A DNA stretch of 64,000 nucleotides from Dactylonectria macrodidyma (taxonomy: Eukaryota; Ascomycota; Sordariomycetes; Hypocreales; Nectriaceae): assembly GCA_020744425.1 (NCBI GenBank), contig JAGMUV010000002.1:1116001-1180000 (forward strand), written 5' to 3'. Shown here piece by piece: positions 1 through 12,592 of the stretch; position 1 is the stretch's first letter; every line of letters begins with the position of its first letter. The position numbers and the translations under genes are program-made. The notes below the pieces were generated by a model. The model saw nothing but the letters and a program-made list of their open reading frames with translations. It made no database searches and was not told the origin of the DNA.

Positions 1-3000
1 TTTTGATGGTGCCATCGTCGAACCCGGATTGGTTTTGTGATTCAAACTACCCGGTTGTCACGGGGAGCGATGGGGAGAGATGGTGCCACAGCGAGGGGGA
101 GGGGGGGGTTGAGTAAGGCGAAGGAGGGGCCAGTGAAGAGGACGTGAACCAGGACGTAAGAGGAGCGACAACGCCTGGGTTTGGCTCACGATTGGGTATG
201 GGCGACGGCTGCAACTCAGCGAGAAGTGACATAAGTTACTCATGCCAAAGAACGCAGCAGTACAGCCCGTGGCAGTGAGGAAGCAGAGTGGAGGGAGTAG
301 GCTAGTGGACTCAATACCAGGGCAGGGAGACGACGACCAAACAGAGTGCGATACAGGGATCGATGCTCAGCGATGAGGAGAGAGTGCTCTCATCAGAGAC
401 AAACCGAGCCCAAAGTCCAAAGGCTGTTGCTGCGTGCTTCGAAGAACTGTGTACGCACCAATAAGAAGGACCCCAAGACAAGAGGAACTAGGTCGGCAAG
501 GGGATCCCAGACCGGAAATCCCAGGACGGGAATCGGTCTGCCGGCCGGTTGGATCGCCTGCCCAAGTCTCCATTCTCTAAGAGATGGTCAAGGAACGGCC
601 AAGAGTCAAGAGCAAGCCCGCCCTCGCCATGGGCTGGCTGGGTCTGATGCAGTGGGGCGGAGAGGGTTGTGACGAGTCTGACGACGCAGGACGACGATGA
701 ATTGGGCAAGATAACAAAGTGAGGAGTCAGAAGAAAAGAGGTCGCAGGCTTGCGATTGATACTGGGGCTTTGGTACTGATAATATGGGAGACTATGGTCA
801 ATACCGCTCGCCACGTCGACGTCCTCCATCTCTGTCCCAAAGCATCACGATGCGAAATGAAGGACAGAGCGGGACGATGGACACGAATGTGATGGATCAT
901 GGAGTCCTGAGTTTCGAGGCTCCAAAAGGTAGGGCCAGAAGCTGGGGCGAGCGCGACAAGGACAAGACGAGAGCAGGGGTTCTAGTCATGGCTGTCACTC
1001 GCTTCTTCGCTCTGCGGCCGGGGAGCCCATTTGTCCATCCACGACCGAAGCGGGCGGAGGCGGAGGAGGCGGTGCCGGCTCCATCTCAACTTTCACTCAT
1101 CAACCAGGAGGGAGGTTCCATGGCTGAGGGAGAGGACCCATGATGGGTTTGTGGCTTGCGTCTGGTTGGACACGGGTGCGACAGGGAGCGATGCACGCAA
1201 GGGTAAAGTGTAGACTAACTTACCTGGTATGTACCTTGCAGCCCTTTGTTTTTGCAGGCAGTGAGCGACTGTGAATTTCGATGTGATCGAGTACGATCCC
1301 ACCAAGACATTGCAAGGTCTAACTTTGCCGGCGTGATGGACCGAGCGGGTATTGTGCTGACGAAACGTTGCGGTGGAGAGGCTTTCATCAGTGAGATGAT
1401 TTCAGTCACGCCCAGCCGATACGACACAGCAGCACGGGGCAGCGCACTGAGCACGGGGGCACTGTCTTGACGTGTACTGAGCCCGAGGCAAAACGGGTCT
1501 CCCACTGTGACGTCTCGGGCATGGCTTGATAGGAGGAGGCTCTGGAACGGCCCCGGTAGGTTGGTTGGCGCTTTGGGCTGGGACTGTTGGCTCAGGCTCG
1601 TGGTTTACCGAAGACTGGCCTGGCTTGTTGTCAGCTGCTGGGTTTTTCCCAAGCTTGGGCCTTTGAGCATTGAGTTGATGAGAATTATTAGAAACTCGGC
1701 GGGTTCAGCTTGCGCGATGGATGACGGACGCAGGATGACGGATGACGATGGCCGCTGACGACTGACAACTGACAACCCGACCATTGACCCCATAGTACCT
1801 AGGGGAATGGGAGACAGCCAAGGGCCTGTGAAACCGACACGACTGCAAACCGATAGTTCATTTGCCAGAGACGTTGAGAGAAGGAGGACGGGGCCGCGGC
1901 ATCGCCTGTTACAAGTTCTCGTTTCCTGTTGCAACCTAGCACATTTGCTTCCCCAGGCATTTCGGCTGCCAGGCACATCCCATGTGTCTTGGTATCAGGG
2001 TGTGTGATATTTTAAATAGGTAGATTGTTAGTACTCTGACATGACAGTCGCTAGATGCCACCGGGCTGTTGCGTGAGTCGTGATTGACTTTATCAGGTAA
2101 GGTACTGAGTATGTGTCGAGACGCATCCAGACAGCCAGCATCATGACCCAGGCAGAGCTGGACACGATGATGACTAGGCAAAGCCAGACAGACACACGGT
2201 ACAGGCGCACGCACTTACGCACGGGGGTTGAGCGAGGGTCGAGGGTTGGTTGGCTGCAGTGCGAGTGGTTGGCTGGACGCCTACTGGACGCCGTCTGGGC
2301 GGCCAGTCAGGGCCGTCAGCTCGCAGAGTTTATCACTGGCCTTTTTTATCGGTTGCCATGCTCATAGCAACGGTGAACTCTCGTGATTTCTGGTGGTGTG
2401 CCCGGGCTGCTTTGCTTGATGAATGGGTGGATGGTCGGCGTCACCAGAGCCAGTATTCCTGGTTACTTGACTCTGGCATTAGCTCATTCCAGGTTCAGCG
2501 TATCCGTACATGACTTCCTTCGTTCCTGTCGGTTTCTACGTGGTATCAGAGTGGAGGCGAGACGACACTGGGGGTTTTGACGGAACCGTCCGTACCTTGG
2601 CACTCTGCCGAGCGAGGCCTATCGCTCCACTTGAACATCGCCAGTGCTGTCTTTACCCTCGTTGGGATTGTGGTCACTGATAAGTGATAACACGTCTGTG
2701 TAGGGCATCCAGGGCTGATCAATGAATTTTTCATCAAGTCGTTGGCCTTTTTGTTTTTTTTTGTTGGCTGTCAATGACTGGGGTCTGGCGACTGCAGACT
2801 CGGGGGACCAGGGTCCTGGGCTTGACTTGACATCAGAGGACTCCGCTTGGGGCTGACTTTTTGGTGAGGGGGAGGAGGACGACGATGAGGAGGCGAGGTA
2901 CAAGAAGTACGGTACTGCCGTGCTCTGACGTGACGCATGCATTCGTTCACATAGGGCATCCTCCATACCTACAGTACCACCGTGCAGCTGGCCGTAAGAT

Positions 3001-4513
3001 CTACGTGGGAAGCCCTTCATCAATCCCATGATGGAATCTTTTCACGAATTAAGATTTGAGACACCGAGAGACGGAGGCTGGACTGAGCCAGTGTATGGTC
3101 ATGGCACTCGTTAATGGGCTGGTGAACTGTGCTGTCCATAGTCCCATTGCACGGAAGAATCTAAGTACCTCTCAGGGTTTGACGGACGGTAGAGCACTGG
3201 GACGAGGTACCTAAGGTACCTGGGGTTACCAACTCCTCCGCGTCTCCGCCCGTCGCCCGCGGTCGCCGCAGACGGGAACAGGTCCAGACAAGCCCAGGCC
3301 TCATCTCGTCAGTGTCTGGGCCCCTGAGTAATCCTCCAGCCGGGTCACCTTCTCCGCCAGCGTGTCGTGATTCCATCCATTCGAGAGCCGAGTGTCTCTT
3401 CATGTCCCCTACAAATTCACAGTGTACTCGGTGATAGATAAACATCACGTCTGGCCTTGAAGTCGCTGGATACGCATTTGGCGGAGTGGGTGGTGGTGCA
3501 CCGTAGTGGTGGTGGCGCCTTGGTGGCGCGGTACCCGGGTATCTTTCAGGGCTCCCCACAGGGCTCCCACAGAGGCCGCAGCCCCATCCAACCCACTGGC
3601 GAACTCGGCCAAGGAACACTAAAGCAGCCAGCAACAAATGTCCCTCGCTCTCTGTCGCCTCATCAATCACCCTCGACTTCTGCCTTTACTCAGCCGCCCG
3701 TCTTTTCGAGGTCGCTTTTACCAACCCGCAGAGGCTTTTTCCTTCACCTTTCCGGTCCCCCTAGTAGAGGCCATGCAGCACTTGCTTCGGGGGCCACACA
3801 CCAACGAGTCCACGCCTGGATCGTAGCGCCACCTCAGCCCTCTGCCATCTCTGGGGCAGCCCCCGGGATTCCAGCGCAAGAGCAAGGGCAAAAAACAAAA
3901 ATCAATAAACCACAGGAACAATTGCTTGACCATGATGAAGAGGACTTTGATGGTACCTGCCAAATGCTAGCAAACCCAACTGCACGAGAAGCAACTCCTT
4001 TTGGGACTCGCATCGTGACCCATCCTCTCGGGGCTTCGTCCCCCGATCCGACCTCCTTACACTTATGAAAAACTCAGCCCCCAGCGCGACGTGCCACCGC
4101 TACCACCTCCACTACTCCACTACGCTCCAGGGCTCAACACCCACTGAGGCTACCTGCTGTCACCACTGTCACCCGCTGTGTTCGTTGTGTCAATCGCTGT
4201 GCACACAGCACACTTGGTCTGTTGGATCATCGTCCACACACCACCACCAAAGCGGTTTGGGAAAAGCCGGGTCCCCTTCCCCGTCCGTCCCATCTCCTCG
4301 TCGCCTTCAGAGGCGTCGGCTCGTCTTGTTTCTCCCTCTCTCTCGCTTTCTCCCACGGCTTCATTCAAAGGATATCGACACGCATACGATACGACTCGAC
4401 TTGAGCCTCGCCCCGTTCGACACGGCATCGTCCCCTTCGACTGCCCCCTTCCCCTTCGACCATCTCCCAAACTGCTGCCGGCCCTGGACGGCTCTGGCTC
4501 TTGCACTTCCATC
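1..4513. other. Gene-free upstream region, leader/promoter of the LAMMER kinase
   Basis: No reading frame here looks coding: the open frames are short, overlap on both strands, lack fungal codon bias and show no recognisable motif. The proximal part (about 4240-4510) is strongly C/T-rich, as is common in promoters and leaders of filamentous ascomycetes, so a long 5' leader for the kinase is likely. Short direct repeats of gatgacgga occur at about 1717-1752 and of actgacaa at about 1757-1777. A first gene lying to the left could have its promoter here, but nothing in the sequence proves it. Confidence 0.5.
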
Positions 4514-6899
4514 ATGTCTACACCCACCACGGCTACGGCCACACTTCCGCATTACCATCCCCATCACTATCCCCCGTCGTACTCGCACTTGCACTCGCAT
4601 CAGCAGGGCTACCAACCCAACCCCAGCGCCAGCTATCGCTCTACCGCTTCGACATCGTCAATCCTGCCTCCCGTCGTCTCGTCGGCCTCTGCGGCCGCGT
4701 CCACTACTACCGCTCGACTCCCGCCGGCATACCCGCCCTCCAGCGTCGCCTCGTACCCATCCTCCGGAACGAATGGCCTAGCCGTCACCCAGTCGGCTGC
4801 CCGGCCTGTCCCTCCTCACCACGACCCGTCTCCTCGGCACGACGCGAATTACACGACAGCCACTATGCCCGATACCGCTGACGAGCACTCGAGGAAGCGT
4901 CGCCGCTCCCGCGAGCCCGACTGGAACACCTTTTACAAGAACGGCCTCCCCAAGGAGATCATCGTCATCGACGACACTCCTGAGCCCGAGGCCAATACCG
5001 GCCGAAAAATCACAAATGGAGTGGCCCCTGGTACCAACGACGCTGCCTCTCGCCAGGTCGCCAAAAAGAGGAGACGTGACGACGACACTGCCACAGTCCA
5101 GGCCACCGGTTATCACATCAAGTATCTTGGCTCGCAGAAGAACACACCGTTGAATGGCGTTACTCCCACTGGATCCGCCAACTCGAGTGGCGACCGCACC
5201 AATTCCGCCCTCAGCACAACAGCCCCGACCTCGCTCTCTTCGAACAATAGCCAATACATTGAGGCACAAGCTCCGCTGAAACGGAAACGCACTCGCCAAC
5301 AGGTCGCCAACGAGGCGAAGCGGAGAGACATCGACGGCCTCGGCGACCCCTTCTTCACCTACAAGCCTCCACCATATCCGCCCAAGAAGGCCGGCGATGT
5401 CACCGTTCGAGTCATCCATGACGTGAGTCCCAACATTCCATTTCCATCAGCGTGCACGACAACTGACGACCCTGAATAGCACCACTACAACAAGAACGTC
5501 AAGGTTGACGACGATGATGGCCACTACATCGTTGTCCCTGATGCGGAACTGACCGAGAAGTGTACGTTTACCCGGCACATGAATTACCTACATCAAGCAC
5601 TTAAATCACTGACAAAATTCAGACCAAATCGTTCGGCTTCTTGGACAGGGTACATTTGGCAAGGTTGTCAAGGCCCGTGACCGAAGGCACAACAAACTCG
5701 TTGCCGTCAAGATCATCCGATCTGTGCAAAAATACCGAGATGCCTCGAGAATTGAACTTAGGGTACTTGCAACCCTAAAGGCCAACGACGATGAGAACCG
5801 GAATCGATGTATTCATCTCCGAGATTGCTTCGACTATCGCGGCCACATTTGCATCGTAATGGATCTTCTTAGCCAGAGCGTCTTTGACTTCCTCAAGAGC
5901 AATGGCTTCGTTCCTTTCCCCAACAGTCAGATCCAGAACTTTGCACGCCAATTATTTACCAGTGTCGCTTGTGAGTATTCCGCGCACCCCTTATCTTGCC
6001 GTTGCTGACATTTCCCAGTTCTTCATGATCTCAACCTCATCCACACTGATCTGAAACCCGAAAACATCTTGCTCTGCGATAACTCCTACCAGACCTTCAC
6101 CTACAACAGGAAGATCCCCTCTTCATCGACAACCATCAACCGCCAGGCTACACAGCGCCGAGTCTTACTCGACACCGAGATTCGACTCATCGACTTTGGC
6201 TCCGCTACATTTCAGGACGAGTACCATTCCTCTGTCGTATCGACTCGCCACTACCGAGCGCCAGAGATCATTCTCGGACTGGGATGGTCATATCCTTGTG
6301 ACATCTGGAGTATTGGCTGCATCCTTGTCGAATTCTTCACTGGCGACGCCCTCTTCCAGACCCATGATAACTTGGAGCATCTTGCTATGATGGAGGCGGT
6401 AGTGGGCACTCGCATCGATAGCCACCTGGTGCAGGCAGTTAACAAAATGTCAAACCGGAGTGGAGGAAACGCCGCTTCGAAGTCAGTCACCCGCAACCTT
6501 CCCCATGACCGCATAAACTAACAACATTAGGTATTTCAAGCGACTCAGGCTCGACTACCCTACCCCTGAAACGACTAGAGGATCCCGGCGGTTTGTCAAG
6601 GCCATGAAGTATCTAAATGTTCGTCAACTCCATGTCCTTGCTTGTGTTCTCCATAGCTAACTAACAACTAGGATTCCATTCCCACCGCTAACAACCCTTT
6701 CCTCAAGAACTTTCTTGATTTGCTCAAGAAGATCTTCGTCTATGATCCTGCTCAGCGTATCACCGCAAAGCAGGCCTTGAATCACCCCTGGTTCAAGGAA
6801 ATGGCCCAACCTGACGATGGGACTGAGGCCGCTAAGATTCGACTCGAAAGGCTACGAATGGAACAAGAGGCTTCAAGGCATTCTCAATACGTGGGATGA
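4514..6899 (+). CDS. LAMMER (CLK-type) dual-specificity protein kinase
   Basis: Six exons can be spliced in phase: 4514-5422, 5480-5561, 5623-5970, 6019-6481, 6531-6618 and 6672-6899, giving 705 aa. The first ~300 residues are low-complexity (His/Tyr/Pro/Ser-rich) with basic RKRRR-like stretches resembling nuclear localisation signals. The kinase domain starts near residue 331: glycine loop LGQGTFGKV, Lys360 in VAVK, the LAMMER-type catalytic loop HTDLKPEN (Asp457), DFG at 505-507 and the diagnostic EHLAMME motif at 566-572. Known relatives (yeast Kns1, fission yeast Lkh1, animal CLKs) phosphorylate SR-type splicing factors and regulators of morphogenesis and stress. All catalytic residues are present. 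The frame stays open upstream to 4178, but the ATG at 4514 (context tcatcATGtct) is preferred because the upstream stretch is C/T-rich leader. Confidence 0.93.
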
Positions 6900-7972
6900 A
6901 AACGAAGGGCAAGGAGTGATACAAGTTTTTCTATACTACTAACGACACAACACGAGCATGATCACGGAGTTTGGGTTTCTCTTATTGGCGTGTACAACGA
7001 AAGGATGAATCTCCTACACGAGGGAGGGGGCGGCTTATGATCATACGACATGCCATTGTACTTTAGTGCATTAGCCGCTGCTTTCTCCCGCATATCTTCT
7101 TCTTGTTCTTTCCTTGGAGTTGTCATTCATGGAGGACGTGGGTTTCAAACAAAGGTGATGATGATTGGAAGGACGGAAGCATAACCGCCGGGTTTAGGAG
7201 CGTTCGAGCGTGCTGGGAGAGATGACAGCGACAATTCGGACAAGCGGACTTGTCATTCTTTCCTGTGTCAGGTCTAATAAACACGGATAACTGTTCCCTC
7301 TTCGAGGAACCATCACCTCTCTTCTTGGATGACTGGCTTACTGGCGCGCCCGTCGCCTGTGCGCTAGACCTGCCTATTGGCTACATGGCACACACCTGTT
7401 TTGTACACAACCAAGAGCAGTTCAGGTCCGGCCAAACCGGCACGAGTATGAACCGACGACTGTAAGCATTCCAGGTAGATATCTCTTTACCCCGGAGTAG
7501 GTGCTTGTTAATAATGTTAGGTTTACAGTGCTCAAGTCGCTCTTCTATGGCCGAGTGTTCCCACCGAGATCCGAACAATGACCCGAGTTCAAGACTAGTA
7601 TTGAAGAGAAGCCGCTGTTATTATTTTAACAAAGGCAGGTGTGAACATATCGACCAAGCCGCCGAAGCTTAAAACACTGTCCATGCTGGAACATCGTTCC
7701 TAGTTGCTTGATCAAGACCTTTCCGACAGACCTATATAATGGATAGGTATTGCAAGCATACGAGCAAGATGGCAAAAGAAAATTAGACAATAACCCAAAA
7801 CATATTATATAGGTGCATACCTGTCGTGGCAGACAACAAAGACTGCCTGGGAAACACCAATTTTACCTGCGTCTTATGACGCTATTTGTGATTACGCTTT
7901 GGTCGCAACTTGCATTGAGTCCATTTCGAAAGATAGGAGACTTTGTCAAACCAGTATACCCAACAACCCGTC
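6900..7972. other. Intergenic region, no gene seen
   Basis: This holds the 3' flank of the kinase gene and the upstream region of the next gene. It becomes A/T-richer after about 7600. I see no coding frame with domain features, no tRNA-like B box and no repeat of note. Confidence 0.5.
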
Positions 7973-9538
7973 ATGCCTTCTCGCAGCATGGATAAGGCAA
8001 TCACTGAGTATTCATCATCCTCCGGATACTCAACAACGATCGATGGCAGCACAGGGCGCGGAGGTCACCGCTTTGATATATCCAGAGAGACTCTTAGTCA
8101 ACTCACCAATGTCCTCTGGATGCCGCCACCCGTCAATATTGCCAACCCGGAAACGTCTTGGCTCAGGAATCAGGAGTTTCAGATCCAGGAGCTTGATGAA
8201 ACCCTTCAACGCCCGAAGAAGCTCCTAGATCGCCTAACTGCTCATTATGAGCACCATCGCCATCCATTGCGATCAGCCCGTTTGTGCGATTCGCACCGAG
8301 ACCTGGACCCGCGTCTCATCCGCCACATGATGCTCCTTGTGTCTCGCGAGCTCACGCAGCGTGCGGACCGCTTCCGTAAGTGGCGTCAGCGAGCTTCCTT
8401 TTCAGACCGGCTCGTTGCCTGGTTGGATCGCATGGACGCAGCAACGGCGCTGTGGATGGGTCAGCAAGCCTTCGAAGCCGTGTTCGGATACAACCGAACC
8501 ACTCCGATCACGACTGTCGAGAGCGAATGCGAAGCATGCATTATGTCCGTCGTGGGCGGCCGGCCGCAACTGCTTGCCGACATACGGGCCAGCTTGCGTG
8601 CGCGGCGGCATCGATATCCCAGGAAAGGCAGGACTGAGCCGCGGTTGCGGTCTATCGTTGAGTCGTGGATCGCACATTTCGACGATGACACGGCCAAGTC
8701 GATCTGTCTAGTCAGCGATGAGATATCTGAGGACATTAGCATCCTGAACGAGAACATTATGCAACTGAAGAAGGACCGCGAGAGGAGACATCTAGAAGCC
8801 GGCAAGCCACCGCGGAAACAACGAGATCGACAACCGTGGAGGACAAGAAAAGACAAGGCCCTCCCGGAACCACGCCAACCGGCCAGCAATCGATGGTCGG
8901 ATTACTCTAGTCTGATTGGGTACGTTTCCGATGAAGAAAAAAATCTCTTGGATCAATCGACCGGTGCTCAACAGAAACGGCCTGCCAGCTTCATGGCTGT
9001 TGATAATAGCGGCATTGGCGGCGGTGGAGTCGAGTGTGACGACCATTTCACAGGGCCCGAGACTTGGGATTGGCTCAATGAGCAGATGTCAGAACGGGGC
9101 CTGACATTGCAGAATCGCCTTGAGGCGATGCGCAATGTTCACCCGGCGCTCAGCGAGTACAAGCCAGAGAGTATAGTACTGCCATCACGAGAGATGACCG
9201 CCGTCCCATCGGTGGCGAGCAGCTGGATAACCATGACTGTGCATACAGAGGACGAAAGCCAACTGGGGACGCACGAGAAACATCCTGAGGTCTCTGGGAT
9301 CCGGCCGATGACGCAGATTCTGGAGGCAGAGTCAGAACCAGAGCTGAAATGGCATAATACGGCTCTGAGCCGACGGCACTCCAAGTCGACTACCTGGAGC
9401 GAGGTAGACGGCACTGGGGCTTACATCGCTGCTCGACAGGACTGGAAGCTGCCGTATCCGATCCCTCCGTCTTATCCGATTCCTCCACCTTCGAGCGCAT
9501 ACTCGTCGCACCCGGGATTTCGGCGAGGACTGCACTGA
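7973..9538 (+). CDS. Hypothetical protein, 521 aa, family not recognised
   Basis: A single uninterrupted frame starts at the first ATG (MPSRSMDKA). The frame stays open a little further upstream, but without an ATG. The protein is hydrophilic, with no signal peptide and no membrane segment. Residues ~70-240 look structured and Arg/Trp-rich (segments such as RLVAWLDRMDAATALW and CIMSVVGGRPQLLADI). A basic, coiled-coil-prone patch near 275-300 (LKKDRERRH, PPRKQRDR) could be a nuclear localisation signal. The C-terminus has a Pro/Tyr-rich YPIPP repeat (PYPIPPSYPIPPP). It lies alone between two large intergenic gaps. No function can be assigned; coding status is inferred from length and codon use. 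Confidence 0.6.
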   Translation: MPSRSMDKAITEYSSSSGYSTTIDGSTGRGGHRFDISRETLSQLTNVLWMPPPVNIANPETSWLRNQEFQIQELDETLQRPKKLLDRLTAHYEHHRHPLRSARLCDSHRDLDPRLIRHMMLLVSRELTQRADRFRKWRQRASFSDRLVAWLDRMDAATALWMGQQAFEAVFGYNRTTPITTVESECEACIMSVVGGRPQLLADIRASLRARRHRYPRKGRTEPRLRSIVESWIAHFDDDTAKSICLVSDEISEDISILNENIMQLKKDRERRHLEAGKPPRKQRDRQPWRTRKDKALPEPRQPASNRWSDYSSLIGYVSDEEKNLLDQSTGAQQKRPASFMAVDNSGIGGGGVECDDHFTGPETWDWLNEQMSERGLTLQNRLEAMRNVHPALSEYKPESIVLPSREMTAVPSVASSWITMTVHTEDESQLGTHEKHPEVSGIRPMTQILEAESEPELKWHNTALSRRHSKSTTWSEVDGTGAYIAARQDWKLPYPIPPSYPIPPPSSAYSSHPGFRRGLH

Positions 9539-10792
9539 ATTCTCCGATACGGTGATTTTGTCGCGCGTCAGGGGGCCTGAGCTGGCGTGAGCGACTGATT
9601 TCGAGTGGCGTCTCTCAAAGAGACCCTGGCCATGAACAGAAATGTAGTGGCGTTGACAAAGAGACGGAACGCCATTGTAGGCGACAATGGATCAAGGAAC
9701 ACATAAGGACTTGTGCAACAAGAAGTCTTGGGAGACGGTATTTTTTGTCCCAGCCCTGATGTTAGTATCAAGAACAAAGGGGGAGTTTGGGGAGATATAT
9801 ATATCCGTGCTGAACACGGCACATTACTAGATAACTGAATTTCTTTTGTGATTAAAAATCATACGTAACTAAATGATACCGGGATAGATCCCAATGATTC
9901 AAAAATACACACACTCTTGGATCCCATTTATGGCTGATTTCTGTGGTGTTGAGTAATGCATGCGGCTCAGGGGCTAAATCGTGGATGCCTCAACAACATG
10001 GCCACTACACTGCTGGCAAACCATCATTCACACAAAAAGTCGTGCAATCCTACCGTGCACATTAATAAATGTCGTTACTGTAGGCCCTAGTCTCACAAAA
10101 CACTGACGTGCCTTTCTAAAAGTTCATACGCGCAGCCAAGGCAGAGGTGCCGCATAAGTTGTGATGCCGCCGAGCCCCTTTGGCCGGGCGGTCACGATAC
10201 TGGCCTATGGATGCGTTACCTGGCAGGAGCAGCAACCACCTGGCACTTGTTAATCAACTGGCACCAGGCGCCTAGGCACCTAAAAGCTACACGCGTGGCT
10301 TGAGCAGATGCCTTAGGCTGCATGCCTAAGGTAAACACGAACTTTTTCTCTTTCCTAAAGCGCAGCCTTCCTCGCCAACACATCTTACTTCCTCAATTCA
10401 TCGTGGGGCAAACGACGCAAGCAGATTTGCATAGTACTGTGTTACTTTCAAAGATCCCCTTAGGCTGTCTGCCTATGAGTATATCTTTTCTCTTTCTTCA
10501 AGCACAGCGTTTCTCGTTCACTCATCTCGCTCCCCTCAACTCATCCTGCGGCAAAACGCAAGCACGCGGTGTAGTACTGTGCTACAATCAACCATTTCCG
10601 AAGGCATTCTTGCGCCCCGGTTCTATCTCACGCTTGGCGTCCTTCCATTCATTTCGAACCACCTCACAAGCACCCTCCGTCACCACTCAGCCTGCCAATC
10701 TTTTCACCGCGGCTTGATTCAGCCCCTCAGGTAAACAAACATTCGCTTTCTTTTACATCTAGACAAGTCAGCTGACTGTTATGATTTTCAGA
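9539..10792. other. Intergenic region with a diverged tandem duplication
   Basis: No convincing coding sequence. It contains the duplicated segment at 10311-10585 (listed separately). A likely 5'-UTR intron for the next gene runs from the gtaaac donor near 10731 to the ttttcag acceptor at 10791. Confidence 0.45.
10311..10585. repeat. Two diverged direct copies, offset about 140-147 nt
   Basis: Copy A (10311-10445) and copy B (10458-10585) share a series of ordered blocks: ccttaggctg, a ttttctcttt tract, aagc(g/a)cagc, tcctcaa(t/c)tcatc or its equivalent, g(g)caaa(a)cg, cgcaagca and tagtactgtg(t/c)tac. Many differences are C/T transitions with a few small indels. Copy A begins with a perfect inverted repeat (8-nt arms CCTTAGGC / GCCTAAGG around a 5-nt loop, 10311-10331); in copy B the second arm is degraded. 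It lies just upstream of the GNAT-like gene. Confidence 0.75.
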
Positions 10793-12592
10793 ATGTCAAA
10801 CCATGTTTCTTCTCCAGCCAGATATTCTTCTGCTGGATATCTCCGCATTGGAGCTTCTCCGAATCCTGCCCGCGATTTCACGCCGTCTATGTCCACGGTG
10901 TCCAACTCCATGAAAAACTGGCTCAAACCTACCGACCGGCCACCCAGCCAGCAAAAACAACCTACGCTGCTTCTTGGCTGGAAGGAAATATATTCAAGAG
11001 AGCCCGCTCCTCAACTACTTCCAACGGCGGCGCTCAAGTCAAGGCTGAACCCTTGCTCTGCCGCCATGCCTGCTGACACAGCCTAGTTCGCTGCTTCGCA
11101 TGGGGGCAACGCAAGTACATCAGAGGACGAGAAGCGCTTCTCTCAGAACTGCACCCTCGTGGAGGCACCGGTTGCTGCTCAGAGCGACGAAGTGAAGGAG
11201 TGTTCGACTTCCAGCGACACCGATGAGGTTGATAGCAGAGCTCCGCACCCAGTTCCTCTTCACATCATCGAAGCAGTAACCTCTGGAATCGCAGCACCCA
11301 GGGCTAAGCCCAAGTTAAGCAACTCTGCTTGGAGCTTGAGCGAGCTAGATAGTGACCAAGACCCTCTGCCTGTCAACAGTGATGCGCAAGATTCGACCAG
11401 ACCATATAGCCCTGCTTGTTTACCTGAACACGACCACACCATCGCCGCTGGCAAATGTGACCCTGATCCTTTTACCCAAGATTGGGTGACTGCCTGCTGG
11501 AGCCCACCGACGGTCAAGCTCCTGTATGGAGGAGCACGAGTCCCATCATCTGATCAACAAGACATTGATACGGACAATGGCAGCTTAATGGCTCCGGTAG
11601 AGTACCCTAAGACCTACGCTAACCAGTCACTTGGGCCATGCAACAATGCGCTGGACGTCAACTGGCGCCAGGCACACATGACATCGGAGTTGCGGATTGT
11701 GAGGGAGATACAGAATCGACAAAAACTCGCTCAAAAGATTCGAAATGAAATTGAGGAGAAGGCGAGAGAGTCTCAGCCAGATCCAATCGAGGAACCCTGG
11801 CCAACTGCCGATTGCCTTCTTCGGCCAGCAACTCCCAAAGACTTTCCCGGGATTGCTGACATTATCAACAAAGAAAGCAAGCAAGCCAAGGCACCTCAGG
11901 TTTTTGAGACTGCTCCCGTTGGGCCGCAGGACATCCAAAAAATGTATGACAACTGCCGCCGAAACCTTCGTCCATTTGTCGTCGCTGTGGCATCTGAAAG
12001 CAAATTTTCGGACCGTTCCAAGTGGCCAGCAGGCTGGGAGAAGGACCCGGATTTTGAAAAATTCGTCTCCAAACAATCCAAGAAGTTTTCCACTGGTAAC
12101 AGAGTGCTGGGATTCGCCTTGGTCACGAATTCGAGAATGGGACTGTTCGGGTTCCCCTGTCACGGCTCGAGATTCACCGGACGGATCACAGTGCTCGTCG
12201 ATCCTACCCAGCGACGGAAGCTCTACGGGTCAGCGCTCCTCGACCGCATTTTGCTTTCTGTTGCGGTCTACCATCGAAGCCTTGTGGACTATAAGTGGGA
12301 GTGCGCCGAACCCGCACTGATCTACGAAGACGTGCCAACAAAGAACCGCAGAAAATACGCCCGTGTGTATATCGAAACTCTGGTGGAGACAGATCAGGAC
12401 ATCAGCAATGATTGGATTTCTAATCTGATGGAAAAGTTCGAATTTAGACAGGTTGCCCGATTCGGAAAATCGATTCGCACCGACAACTCTCCGCAGAGAC
12501 AATGGTTAGATTCTGTCTTTTGGGAACTCGAGGCTCGTCCAATCGTGGAGATCGTGGAAGACACACCTTATGGGCTAGCATTGTATGAGTGA
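10793..12592 (+). CDS. GNAT-like N-acetyltransferase (fungal, 5' end uncertain)
   Basis: The long exon up to 12592 encodes a Ser/Asp-rich N-terminal half and a C-terminal domain resembling acyl-CoA N-acyltransferases. That domain opens with LRPATPKDFPGIADI (a typical GNAT beta1-alpha1 start), continues through VLGFALV (beta4-like) and ITVLVDPTQRRKLYGSALLD (the CoA-binding V-x-x-x-x-Q/R-x-x-x-x-G/A region), and ends with a late FRQVARFG strand. Substrate unknown. An in-frame TAG at 11084-11086 separates this exon from the first good ATG (10793). The simplest repair is an intron 11038-11115 (gtcaag...aag), giving 573 aa in one frame. An alternative intron 11038-11086, with a better branch site (gctgac) and tag acceptor, joins a different upstream frame that also looks coding. 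The C-terminal domain is secure; the first ~80 residues are not. Confidence 0.6.

Noticed and set aside
3457..4068. 203-codon open frame upstream of the kinase
   Set aside because: No domain, Pro/Ser/His low complexity, and overlapping frames on both strands; fits a C-rich promoter.
4178..4513. Upstream in-frame extension of the kinase
   Set aside because: C/T-rich leader sequence; the ATG at 4514 has the better context and gives a typical fungal LAMMER N-terminus. Cannot be fully excluded.
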